From: an uncultured Clostridia bacterium
GTDB lineage: Bacteria > Bacillota > Clostridia > Christensenellales > Aristaeellaceae
NCBI GenBank assembly: GCA_934647305.1
Contig: CAKUFI010000001.1
Location: 171,727 to 235,726, forward strand
Direction of reading: 5' to 3'
DNA: 64,000 nucleotides
This document shows, one piece after another, positions 24,423-31,716 of the stretch. The stretch's first letter is position 1, and every line of letters starts with the position of its first letter. Position numbers and translations under genes: made by a program. The notes beneath the pieces were generated by a model. That model was not told the DNA's origin. It worked only from the letters and a program-made list of their open reading frames with translations, and did no database searches.

Positions 24423-26339
24423 ATGCCCATTCGCGTACTGGACGCCGCGACGGTCGGACGAATCGCGGCCGGCGAGGTGGTGGAGCGGCCCGCTTCCATC
24501 GCGAAGGAACTGATCGAAAACGCGATGGACGCAGGGGCGACCGCCGTGACCGTGGAGATCAAAGACGGGGGTGTTAACTACCTGCGCGTCACAGACAATG
24601 GCTGCGGCATCGCGCCCAGCGAGGTGCGCCTGGCCTTTGAAAACCACGCCACGTCCAAGATCTCCTCAGGCGACGAGCTGACCGACATCCGCACGCTGGG
24701 TTTCCGCGGCGAGGCGCTGCCGTCCATCGCGGCGGTCTCGCGCGTGACCATGACCACCCGCAAGAAGGACGCGGACGCGGGCTGCAAGATCACGCTGGAG
24801 GGCGGGCGCGTCACCGACCTGTCCGCTGCGGGCTGTCCGCAGGGCACGACGATCGTCGTGCGCGACCTGTTCTTCAACACGCCGGTTCGCCGCGAGTTCC
24901 TGAAAAAGCCGTCAACCGAGGGCGGGGCGGTGGCCGACCTGGTCGCCAAGATGATCCTGGGTAACCCGAAGGTCTCCATTCGCCTGATTAACGCCGGGCG
25001 CACCGTCTATCACAGCTACGGCGACGGGGACGTGCGCCACGCGGCGCTGACCGTGTACGGCAGGGAAACCGCCGGACAGCTGGTCGCAATCGACGAGGCG
25101 GAGGGCGCGCTTCGCCTGAGCGGGCTGATCGGCGTGGGGGATCAGGCGAGGTCGAACCGCGCGCATCAGTTCTTCTTTATCAACGGGCGCGTCGTGCGCT
25201 GCCCGCAGCTTTCGCAGGCGCTGGAGGAGGCGGTTCGCGGCCGCGTGATGATCGGCATGTATCCGATGTGCGCGCTCAGCCTGACCCTGCCGGCCAGCTC
25301 GGTGGACATCAACGTGCATCCCAGCAAGCTGGAGGTGCGCTTCCGCGACGAGGCGCTGGTGCATGAGCGCGCCCTGGCGCTGATTACGCGCGCGCTGGAC
25401 ACCGGCAGGATGCTGGACGTGCAGCGGATTGAAGAGGAAAAGAAGGACAACCTGCCGCACAGCACCGTGCGCGTGGAGCACCCTGCGCCGCCCGTACCGG
25501 CCGAAACAAAGCCGCCGGAAGCGCCCGTGCCGCCTGTGGAAAGTATGCCTGTGCCCGAAAAAGCCGCGCCAATTGGTGTTCTGCGGGAGGACCCCGCGCC
25601 GCTTCCGCGCTGGACGCCCCCGAGCGCGCCCTTTACCTGGACGGAGCCGGTCAAAAAGGCCGAGCCCACGCCGCCGCCCGTGCAGGAGATTCTGCCTGCC
25701 GTGGCCGATGCGCGCCCCACGGCGCCCGCGCCACAGCCTCAAAAGGCGAAAGCGCCCGCGGCGCTCGTGGGCGGCCTGCGGATCATCGGGGTGTACGCGA
25801 GCACGTACATACTGGCCGAAGCGGGGGACATGCTGCTGATGATCGACCAGCACGCGGCGCACGAGCGACTGCTCTACGAGCGCTTTTCCAAGGCGCTTGA
25901 GATGGGTCAGGCCTCTCAGCAGCTGCTCACGCCCATCACCCTCGACCTGTCGCCCGCCGAGTGCGACGCGCTGATGCGCAACCGTCAGCTGCTCTTTGAG
26001 GCGGGCTACGAGATCGAGCCCTTCGGCGAGCGCAGCGTCCGCGTGACCGCCGTGCCGCACGTGCTGGGGCAGGCCGACATGAGCCTTCTGTTCATGGAGC
26101 TGATCGACCAGCTGGAGCGCCTCAAGTCCGCCACCGTCGAAAAACGCCGCGCCGAGGTCATACAGGCCAGCTGCAAGCACGCGGTCAAGGGCGGCGACGA
26201 GCTCACGCCGCTGGAAATCACTTCGCTGGTGGAGCAGATGCTCGCGACAGACGCGCCCTCTACCTGCCCGCACGGCCGGCCGGTCTACAAGGTCTTCACG
26301 AAGAACGAAATCGAGCGCATGTTCAAGCGCATCGTGTAG
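24423..26339 (+). CDS. mutL: DNA mismatch repair endonuclease MutL
   Basis: Partner ATPase and nicking enzyme of MutS, 638 residues. The GHKL ATPase motifs are ELIENAMDAGA, DNGCGI and TLGFRGEALPSIAAV. A proline-rich linker spans about residues 350-445. The C-terminal domain keeps the endonuclease metal motif DQHAAHERLLYE and the later CKHAVKGGD and CPHGRP, so this is the nicking type found in bacteria without MutH. It starts 3 nt after mutS, with GAGGAGG inside the mutS end. Confidence 0.97.
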   Translation: MPIRVLDAATVGRIAAGEVVERPASIAKELIENAMDAGATAVTVEIKDGGVNYLRVTDNGCGIAPSEVRLAFENHATSKISSGDELTDIRTLGFRGEALPSIAAVSRVTMTTRKKDADAGCKITLEGGRVTDLSAAGCPQGTTIVVRDLFFNTPVRREFLKKPSTEGGAVADLVAKMILGNPKVSIRLINAGRTVYHSYGDGDVRHAALTVYGRETAGQLVAIDEAEGALRLSGLIGVGDQARSNRAHQFFFINGRVVRCPQLSQALEEAVRGRVMIGMYPMCALSLTLPASSVDINVHPSKLEVRFRDEALVHERALALITRALDTGRMLDVQRIEEEKKDNLPHSTVRVEHPAPPVPAETKPPEAPVPPVESMPVPEKAAPIGVLREDPAPLPRWTPPSAPFTWTEPVKKAEPTPPPVQEILPAVADARPTAPAPQPQKAKAPAALVGGLRIIGVYASTYILAEAGDMLLMIDQHAAHERLLYERFSKALEMGQASQQLLTPITLDLSPAECDALMRNRQLLFEAGYEIEPFGERSVRVTAVPHVLGQADMSLLFMELIDQLERLKSATVEKRRAEVIQASCKHAVKGGDELTPLEITSLVEQMLATDAPSTCPHGRPVYKVFTKNEIERMFKRIV

Positions 26340-26363
26340 CATACATAAGTAAGGATGGTGCCT

Positions 26364-27305
26364 ATGCCGAAACCGCATCTGCTCGTCGTCGGCGGGCCCA
26401 CTGCGTCCGGAAAAAGCGCAGTGGCGGTCGAAATCTGCCTGAAAACCGGCGGCGAGGTCATTTCGGCCGACTCGATGCAGGTCTATCGCGGGATGCGCAT
26501 CGGCACTGCCCAGCCTGCGCCCGGGGAAATGCGGGGGATCGTCCATCACCTGATCGACTTTCTGCCGCCCGGGCAGTCCTTCACCGCCAACGCCTACCGC
26601 GAGGCGGCGCTGCCCCTTGTGCGCTCGCTGCTGCGCAGGGGAATCACGCCCGTCGTGTGCGGCGGCACAGGCCTGTACATCGACGCGCTGACCCGGCCCA
26701 TGTCGCTGGCCAGCCCGAGCGACGAGCTTCTTCGCGCCCGGCTGCACGCCGAGGCGGAGGATCCCGGGGGTAGGCACGCGCTTCACGAGCGGCTGCGCGC
26801 CGTCGATCCGCAGTCGGCCGAGCGCCTGCACGAAAACGACCTGCGCAGGGTGATTCGGGCGCTGGAAATCTACGAGCTGACCGGGCGCACGATGACTGAG
26901 CAGATGGAGGAGGACAGTCGGCGCGAGGGCGGTTTCGACGTGAGCCTGTACGCGCTCGCCTGGCCGCGGGAGCTGCTCTATGACCGGATCAACCGCCGCG
27001 TCGACCGAATGATGGACGAGGGGCTGGTCGGCGAGGTGCAGGCGCTGCTTGACGCGGGCGTCCCGAGGGATGCGACCGCCATGCAGGCGCTGGGCTACAA
27101 GGAAATTGCCCAGGCACTGTGTGGCGAATGCACAATGCGGGAGGCCGTTGAGGCGGTCAAGATGGGCAGCCGTCGTTATGCCAAGCGGCAGGAAACCTGG
27201 TTTCACAGAGACAAGCGCTGCGTGTGGCTGAGCGCCGAGGGAAAAACGGGCGCGCAGCTTGCGCAGGAAATACTGGATATTGAACGCGAGAAAGGGTGTT
27301 ATTGA
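26364..27305 (+). CDS. miaA: tRNA dimethylallyltransferase
   Basis: Adds the isopentenyl group to A37 of tRNAs, the substrate later used by MiaB. 313 residues with P-loop GGPTASGKS, the DMAPP-site segment SADSMQVYRGMRIGTAQP, and GGTGLYIDAL. The C-terminal half includes QTWFHRDKRCVWL. Two in-frame ATGs exist; I chose 26364 because TAAGGA stands 8 nt before it, while the ATG at 26355 overlaps that SD. Confidence 0.96.
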   Translation: MPKPHLLVVGGPTASGKSAVAVEICLKTGGEVISADSMQVYRGMRIGTAQPAPGEMRGIVHHLIDFLPPGQSFTANAYREAALPLVRSLLRRGITPVVCGGTGLYIDALTRPMSLASPSDELLRARLHAEAEDPGGRHALHERLRAVDPQSAERLHENDLRRVIRALEIYELTGRTMTEQMEEDSRREGGFDVSLYALAWPRELLYDRINRRVDRMMDEGLVGEVQALLDAGVPRDATAMQALGYKEIAQALCGECTMREAVEAVKMGSRRYAKRQETWFHRDKRCVWLSAEGKTGAQLAQEILDIEREKGCY

Positions 27306-27306
27306 G

Positions 27307-28560
27307 ATGGATTATAGCGAAAAGGCGCGCCTGCTGGTGAACGAGGCGGAAAAGGACTGCCGCGCCAGCTTTGACAGACTGGACGAAATCGAGCGGCACA
27401 ACACGATGAGGATTCTTCAGTCCTTCCAGGCCCACCGGGTGTCTGCCCGGCACTTTGCGCCCACGACCGGCTATGGCTATGACGACATCGGCCGCGATAA
27501 CCTGTCGGACATCTGGGCGGAACTGATGGGCTGCGAGGCGGCGATCGTGCGCCCGCAGATTGCCTCGGGCACGCACGCGCTGGCGCTGTGCCTGTACGGC
27601 GTGCTGCGGCCGGGCGACGTGCTGCTGTCGGCCACCGGCAAGCCCTACGACACGATGGAAGAGGTCATCGGCATCAGCGGCAAGCCGGGCATGGGGTCGC
27701 TTCAGGACTACGGCATCGGCTATGAGCAGGCTGACCTGCGCGAGGGCGGCAGAATCGACTTCGACCGCGTGCGCGAGCTGCTGAAAAACGAGCATGTGCG
27801 CCTGGTCGAGCTGCAGCGCTCCCGCGGCTACGACTGGCGGCCCTCCTTCACGATCGCGCAGATCGAGGAGACCTGTGCGTTCATCCACTCGGTCCGGCCA
27901 GACGTCGCCGTGATGGTGGACAACTGCTACGGCGAATTCACTGAGGAAAGGGAGCCGGGGCACGTGGGCGCGGATCTCATGGCCGGCTCGATGATCAAGA
28001 ATCCGGGCGGCGGACTGGCCCCGACGGGCGGCTACGTGGCCGGACGCAAGGATCTGGTCGATCTGGTGGCCTGCCGCCTGACCTCGCCGGGCATCGGCGC
28101 GGAGGTCGGCTCCTATGCGGGCAGCTATCGTCCGTTCTATCAGGGTCTGTTCCAGGCGCCGCACACTGTAATGCAGGCGGTCAAGACCGCGATACTGGCT
28201 GCGCGCACCTTTGAAAAGCTGGGCTTTGAGGTCAATCCGCGCTATGACGAGGCGCGCTGCGACATCATCCAGGCTATTCGCTTCGGAACCGCCGACAGAC
28301 TGATTTCCTTCATTCAGGCGATTCAGCGCTACTCGCCGGTGGACAGTGAGGCGGTTCCCGAGCCCTGGGCGATGCCCGGCTATCAGGATCCGGTCATCAT
28401 GGCGGCAGGCACCTTCGTGGCGGGCGCTTCGATCGAGCTGAGCGCAGACGCACCGGTTCGTGCGCCGTACATCGCCTACATGCAGGGCGCGCTGACCTAC
28501 GCGCACGGCCGTCTGGGCGTAGAGGGCGCGGCGCAGGCCATCCTGGAAAAACTGGGCTGA
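27307..28560 (+). CDS. YnbB-type PLP enzyme (methionine gamma-lyase family)
   Basis: 417-residue fold-type I PLP enzyme of the YnbB or 'aluminium resistance' family, whose reaction is unproven. The PLP lysine is in GSMIKNPGGGLAPTGGYVAG, with the upstream DNCYGEF Asp. GYGYDDIGRDNLSDIWAELMGCEAAIVRPQ is characteristic of the family. In B. subtilis ynbB also lies near miaA. It begins one nucleotide after the miaA stop, so it is the last gene of this run. Confidence 0.88.
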   Translation: MDYSEKARLLVNEAEKDCRASFDRLDEIERHNTMRILQSFQAHRVSARHFAPTTGYGYDDIGRDNLSDIWAELMGCEAAIVRPQIASGTHALALCLYGVLRPGDVLLSATGKPYDTMEEVIGISGKPGMGSLQDYGIGYEQADLREGGRIDFDRVRELLKNEHVRLVELQRSRGYDWRPSFTIAQIEETCAFIHSVRPDVAVMVDNCYGEFTEEREPGHVGADLMAGSMIKNPGGGLAPTGGYVAGRKDLVDLVACRLTSPGIGAEVGSYAGSYRPFYQGLFQAPHTVMQAVKTAILAARTFEKLGFEVNPRYDEARCDIIQAIRFGTADRLISFIQAIQRYSPVDSEAVPEPWAMPGYQDPVIMAAGTFVAGASIELSADAPVRAPYIAYMQGALTYAHGRLGVEGAAQAILEKLG

Positions 28561-28564
28561 ATTG

Positions 28565-28609
28565 AAAAAAAAAAAAACGCGTCGGTTCCCGAAAAAGGGA
28601 ACTGACGCG
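28565..28609 (-). terminator. Intrinsic terminator of lexA
   Basis: On the minus strand CGCGTCAGTTCCC pairs with GGGAACCGACGCG (28597-28609 with 28578-28590, one G-U) around TTTTTC, and a run of 13 T follows. It lies between convergent ynbB and lexA. Confidence 0.9.
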
Positions 28610-28623
28610 CTCAGGCGTGTCGA

Positions 28624-29244
28624 TCAGAACGCGCGGTACAGTCCGACGACCAGGCCCAGTACCGTCACTTCATCCGCATAAATCGGCTCCATAAAGCGGT
28701 TTTCGGGCTGCAGGCGCACGCGCTCCGGCTCGTAATAAATGCGCTTGACCGTGGCCTCGTCCTCGATCATCGCGATGACGATCTGGCCGTTTTCCGCGGT
28801 GTTCTGCTGACGAACCAGCAGGATATCTCCGTCGAAGATGCCCGCCTCGACCATGCTTTCGCCTTCGACGCGCAGCGCGAACACCGTGCCGTTTCCGGCC
28901 CACTCGGCAGGCACCACCAGCTCGTCCTCGATGTTTTCCATCGCGAGTATGGGCTGACCGGCCGTCACCTTGCCCACGAGCGGCACCTTCTGCGTCTGCG
29001 GCGCCGTGCGCGGAATGGGCGACGGGCCTTCCGCAAGCGTCATGGCGCGCGGCTTGGTCGGGTCGCGGTGAATCAGCCCGGCCTCTTCCAGGCGGGTCAG
29101 ATAGCCGTGCACGGTGGACGGAGAGCGAAAGCCCACAGCGCTGCAGATTTCGCGCACGGACGGCGGATAACCCTTGGTCTGTATTTCTTTGCGAATAAAC
29201 GCGAGGATTTTCTCTTGGTTTCCGACGCGATCAGTCGTGCGCAT
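28624..29244 (-). CDS. lexA: LexA repressor
   Basis: SOS repressor and self-cleaving protease, 206 residues. The winged helix has SVREICSAVGFRSPSTVHGYL. The cleavage site is the Ala-Gly in KVTAGQPI, the catalytic Ser lies in VEGESMVEAGIFDGDILLV, and the Lys in EATVKRIYYE. The ATG at 29244 follows GGAGG at 10 nt; an in-frame TTG two codons upstream is too close to the SD. A perfect SOS box overlaps its promoter -35, so it is autoregulated. Confidence 0.97.
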   Translation of the reverse strand: MRTTDRVGNQEKILAFIRKEIQTKGYPPSVREICSAVGFRSPSTVHGYLTRLEEAGLIHRDPTKPRAMTLAEGPSPIPRTAPQTQKVPLVGKVTAGQPILAMENIEDELVVPAEWAGNGTVFALRVEGESMVEAGIFDGDILLVRQQNTAENGQIVIAMIEDEATVKRIYYEPERVRLQPENRFMEPIYADEVTVLGLVVGLYRAF

Positions 29245-29281
29245 GGGCAAAACACCTCCGAATGGATGGATTGATGAGGCC

Positions 29282-29321
29282 AGTATACCATATTAGGTTG
29301 AAAAAGTCAAACACGTGTTCG
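29282..29321 (-). promoter_or_regulatory. lexA promoter with overlapping LexA (SOS) box
   Basis: The promoter has TTGACT (29305-29310) and TATACT (29282-29287) with a 17-bp spacer. CGAACACGTGTTTG (minus strand, 29308-29321) fits the Gram-positive consensus CGAACRNRYGTTYG at every position and overlaps the -35. Confidence 0.92.
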
Positions 29322-29389
29322 CAAAAAGTTTGAGAAACTCAACCTTGAAAATGAATCGCGAACCGATGGGCGAGAGGAGCGAGGCAGTC

Positions 29390-29590
29390 ATGCCTGAACA
29401 GAAAAGAAAAATGTGCGTGCTCGACGAGACGCGCGAATGCATCGAATGCGGCGAGTGCAACCGATGCGACCTGGATCCGAGCAAGATCTGCGACAACTGC
29501 ATGAAGTGCCTGAAGACGACCGGCGCGGATTACCTGGCCATCGAAATCGATGACGTGCTGACCACGGAAAATGACGATGAGGCGCAGTGA
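29390..29590 (+). CDS. Small cysteine-rich protein of unknown function
   Basis: 66-residue protein. A central cluster CIECGECNRCDLDPSKICDNCMKC holds seven cysteines in CxxC-type spacings, and an eighth stands in KRKMCVLD near the N-terminus; the rest is acidic. That pattern suggests zinc or an Fe-S cluster, though it matches no family I can name with certainty. The ATG at 29390 follows GAGGAG. It is divergent from lexA, and the SOS box lies 69 bp upstream of its start. I saw no clear promoter on its strand, so control by LexA is only possible. The end is close to a terminator-like hairpin at 29764. Confidence 0.7.
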   Translation: MPEQKRKMCVLDETRECIECGECNRCDLDPSKICDNCMKCLKTTGADYLAIEIDDVLTTENDDEAQ

Positions 29591-29698
29591 ACGGCCGTCC
29601 GCGTTGGCTGAACTTCCTTCAAGCAAACCGATGTCGCGGCGCTGTCCGGCTGTTGGAGCGGAAATCGCATGATATTCGCGCATGGGGGATCTCCGTGG

Positions 29699-29732
29699 AA
29701 CTATTCGCAAAAGAAAACTTTTACGAATAGTT
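29699..29732. repeat. 34-bp near-perfect inverted repeat, candidate dif-like site or operator
   Basis: AACTATTCG (29699-29707) and CGAATAGTT (29724-29732) are perfect arms. The inner AAAAG/CTTTT also pairs, leaving one C/A mismatch and a central AAAA, so the whole 34 bp is nearly palindromic. It lies 76 bp upstream of a XerS-like recombinase gene and just upstream of that gene's promoter. Confidence 0.6.
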
Positions 29733-29755
29733 GGTGGAAGGAAAGCCCGGATTCT

Positions 29756-29763
29756 GCTAAAAT
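29756..29763 (+). promoter_or_regulatory. Extended -10 promoter of the tyrosine recombinase gene
   Basis: TGC precedes TAAAAT (29758-29763), an extended -10 element; no convincing -35 exists. Transcription would start about 29770, inside the 5' arm of the adjacent hairpin. Confidence 0.5.
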
Positions 29764-29807
29764 ACCTCCGTAAAGGCGTTTTGAGGCGCTTTTCGGAGGT
29801 GTTTTTT
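29764..29807 (+). terminator. Intrinsic terminator whose 3' arm holds the recombinase SD
   Basis: ACCTCCG (29764-29770) pairs with CGGAGGT (29794-29800), AAAGGCG (29772-29778) pairs with CGCTTTT (29787-29793), and GTTTTTT follows. The GGAGG in the 3' arm is the SD for the ATG at 29809, and the T tract is the SD-start spacer. Confidence 0.75.
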
Positions 29808-29808
29808 C

Positions 29809-30900
29809 ATGCCGCAGGAATTGACCTATGTGCAGCAGCGCGACCGCAAAAACCTTGAAGAGATTCGCGCGTTTCTGATGAAGCTGCCAACCTCGTGCAC
29901 GTTCTTCATCCAGTCCATCGAAGAAACCACGACCACGCTGACCCGGCTGGGCTACGTGCGCGACCTTCAGCTGTTTTTCCGCTTCCTGACGACCGAAATC
30001 GCCGAGTTTGGCGACAAGCCGGTCGTCAGCCTGACCGACGACGATCTGAAATACGTCACCGGTCAGCACGTCGCGCTCTATGCGCAGTTCCTGTCGCTGT
30101 ACATCGACGATCAGGAACGCGAACAGGTCAACCGCGAAAACGCCAAGATGCGCAAGCTGGCTTCCCTGCGCAGCTATTTTCAGTTCATGTTTAAGGACGG
30201 TCGGATTCCGGCCAACGTGGCGCAGCTGATCGATTTACCTAAACTTCACGAAAAGCCGATCCTGCGCCTGGAGATCGACGAGGTGGCCCGCATGCTCGAC
30301 GCGGCGCAGTCCGGAGAGGCGCTTTCGCCCCAGCAAAAGGCCTTCCACGAGCACACCAAGGCGCGCGACCTGGCCATGCTGACGCTCTTCCTGGGCACCG
30401 GCATCCGCGTCAGCGAGTGTGTCGGGCTGAACCTTGAGGACGTGGACTTTTCAAATAACAGCTTCCTGGTCACGCGCAAGGGCGGCGCGCAGGTCATCCT
30501 GTACTTTTCGGACGAGGTGGCGCAGGCGCTCAAGGCCTACCTCGCCCTCCGCAAGGAAATGCATCCCCTGCCCGGCCATGAAAACGCGTTCTTTTTATCA
30601 ATTCAAAATAAACGAATGGGCGTGCGCTCGGTCGAAAACATGGTCAAGAAGTATGCGCTGATCGCCGCGCCCCTCAAAAAACGGCTCAGTCCGCACAAGC
30701 TGCGCAGCACCTTCGGCACAAACCTGTACCACGAAACCGGCGACATTTACCTGGTAGCCGACGTGCTGGGCCACTCGGACGTGAACACCACCCGAAAACA
30801 TTACGCCGCCATGTCGGACGACAGGCGGCGCATGGCGGCGAAGGCGGTCAAACTGCGGGACGACCCTGAGAATGAACCGCCCGAAAAGACGGATCAATAA
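29809..30900 (+). CDS. Tyrosine recombinase, XerS-like
   Basis: Site-specific recombinase of 363 residues. The N-terminal core-binding domain is longer than in XerC/XerD, with about 45 extra leading residues and ETTTTLTRLGYVRDLQLFFRFL, which recalls single-recombinase XerS proteins. Catalytic residues are visible: Arg in GTGIRVSECVGLNLED, Lys in VTRKGG, His-x-x-Arg in HKLRSTFGTNLY, His in LGHSDVNTT and the nucleophile Tyr in KHYAAM. A role in chromosome dimer resolution is plausible, since XerS genes elsewhere stand next to their dif site and a palindrome lies just upstream here. A mobile-element integrase is less likely because no other phage or element genes are near. Confidence 0.85.
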   Translation: MPQELTYVQQRDRKNLEEIRAFLMKLPTSCTFFIQSIEETTTTLTRLGYVRDLQLFFRFLTTEIAEFGDKPVVSLTDDDLKYVTGQHVALYAQFLSLYIDDQEREQVNRENAKMRKLASLRSYFQFMFKDGRIPANVAQLIDLPKLHEKPILRLEIDEVARMLDAAQSGEALSPQQKAFHEHTKARDLAMLTLFLGTGIRVSECVGLNLEDVDFSNNSFLVTRKGGAQVILYFSDEVAQALKAYLALRKEMHPLPGHENAFFLSIQNKRMGVRSVENMVKKYALIAAPLKKRLSPHKLRSTFGTNLYHETGDIYLVADVLGHSDVNTTRKHYAAMSDDRRRMAAKAVKLRDDPENEPPEKTDQ

Positions 30901-30902
30901 CC

Positions 30903-31349
30903 TCAGACCACGCTGCCCCTGGCCTTGATCGACCCGGTAGCCAGCTGGTCGCAGCGGTTGTTTTCCACGTTGCTGGCGTGACCCTTGACCTTGATGAAGG
31001 TCACGTCGTGCGTCTTCGTCAGCTCAAGCAGTATTTTCCAAAGATCCTGGTTCTCGACCGGCTTTTTGTCGCTCTTGAGCCAGTTGTTTTTTTGCCAGGA
31101 AACCAGCCAGCGCTGCAAAAAGGCGTTGACCAGGTAGGCGCTGTCCGAGTAGAGCGTGATTTTACAGGGCTCCTTCAGCGCGCGCATCGCCTCGATGGCG
31201 GCGGTCAGTTCCATGCGGTTGTTGGTAGTGACCGGCTCGTAGCCGCTCATTTCCCTGCGCATGTCGCGGTAAAGCAGCACCGCGCCCCAGCCGCCCGGGC
31301 CGGGATTGCCCGAGCACGCGCCGTCGGTATAAATCGTCAGTTCTTTCAA
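30903..31349 (-). CDS. rnhA: Ribonuclease HI
   Basis: Cleaves the RNA strand of RNA-DNA hybrids. 148 residues with the four acidic catalytic residues in YTDGACSGNPGPGGWG, NNRMELTAAI, YSDSAYLVNAF and NNRCDQLAT. The TTG start at 31349 follows GGAGG at suitable distance. It ends the nadD-yqeK, rsfS, rnhA minus-strand operon and is convergent with the recombinase gene, with only 2 nt between the two stops. Confidence 0.96.
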   Translation of the reverse strand: MKELTIYTDGACSGNPGPGGWGAVLLYRDMRREMSGYEPVTTNNRMELTAAIEAMRALKEPCKITLYSDSAYLVNAFLQRWLVSWQKNNWLKSDKKPVENQDLWKILLELTKTHDVTFIKVKGHASNVENNRCDQLATGSIKARGSVV

Positions 31350-31364
31350 GGCGCTTCCTCCAAA

Positions 31365-31703
31365 TCAGTACGACTTGACCAGGTTGGTGCCGTCCGACCA
31401 GAGCCGCTCCAGGCTGTAGTACTCGCGCTCCTGCTCGTGGAAGATGTGCACCAGCACGCCGCCGTAGTCCAGCACGTACCAGCGCGCCTCGCGGCCGCCT
31501 TCTTTGCGCACCGCAAAAACATCCTCCGCGGCCAGTTTATCCTCCAGGTCCTCGGCCATCGTGCGCACCTGCACCGTGTTGCGGGCGCTGGCGATCACGA
31601 AATACTCGGCGATCGAGGTCAGATTCGCCACGTCCAGCACCAGAATGTTTTCGGCTTTTTTGGAGTCCAGAAACTCCGCGATTTTGAGGGCCAGTTCTTT
31701 CAT
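31365..31703 (-). CDS. rsfS: Ribosomal silencing factor RsfS
   Basis: 112-residue protein that binds ribosomal protein L14 and blocks subunit joining under starvation. The family core SKKAENILVLDVANLTSIAEYFVIASARNTVQVRTMAEDLEDKL and WYVLDYGGVLVHIFHEQEREYYSLERLW is complete. The ATG at 31703 follows AAGGAG. It stands just after the nadD-yqeK fusion, as yqeL does in B. subtilis. Confidence 0.96.
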   Translation of the reverse strand: MKELALKIAEFLDSKKAENILVLDVANLTSIAEYFVIASARNTVQVRTMAEDLEDKLAAEDVFAVRKEGGREARWYVLDYGGVLVHIFHEQEREYYSLERLWSDGTNLVKSY

Positions 31704-31716
31704 AAATCGTTCTCCT

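Noticed and set aside
24912..27206. A 764-codon minus-strand frame across mutL and miaA
   Set aside because: Low-complexity Arg/Ala/His-rich translation without motifs, antisense to two certain genes.
29809..30900. The tyrosine recombinase as an integrase of a mobile element
   Set aside because: There is no tRNA att site, no excisionase, relaxase or phage gene nearby, and the flanks are conserved housekeeping genes with matching base composition.
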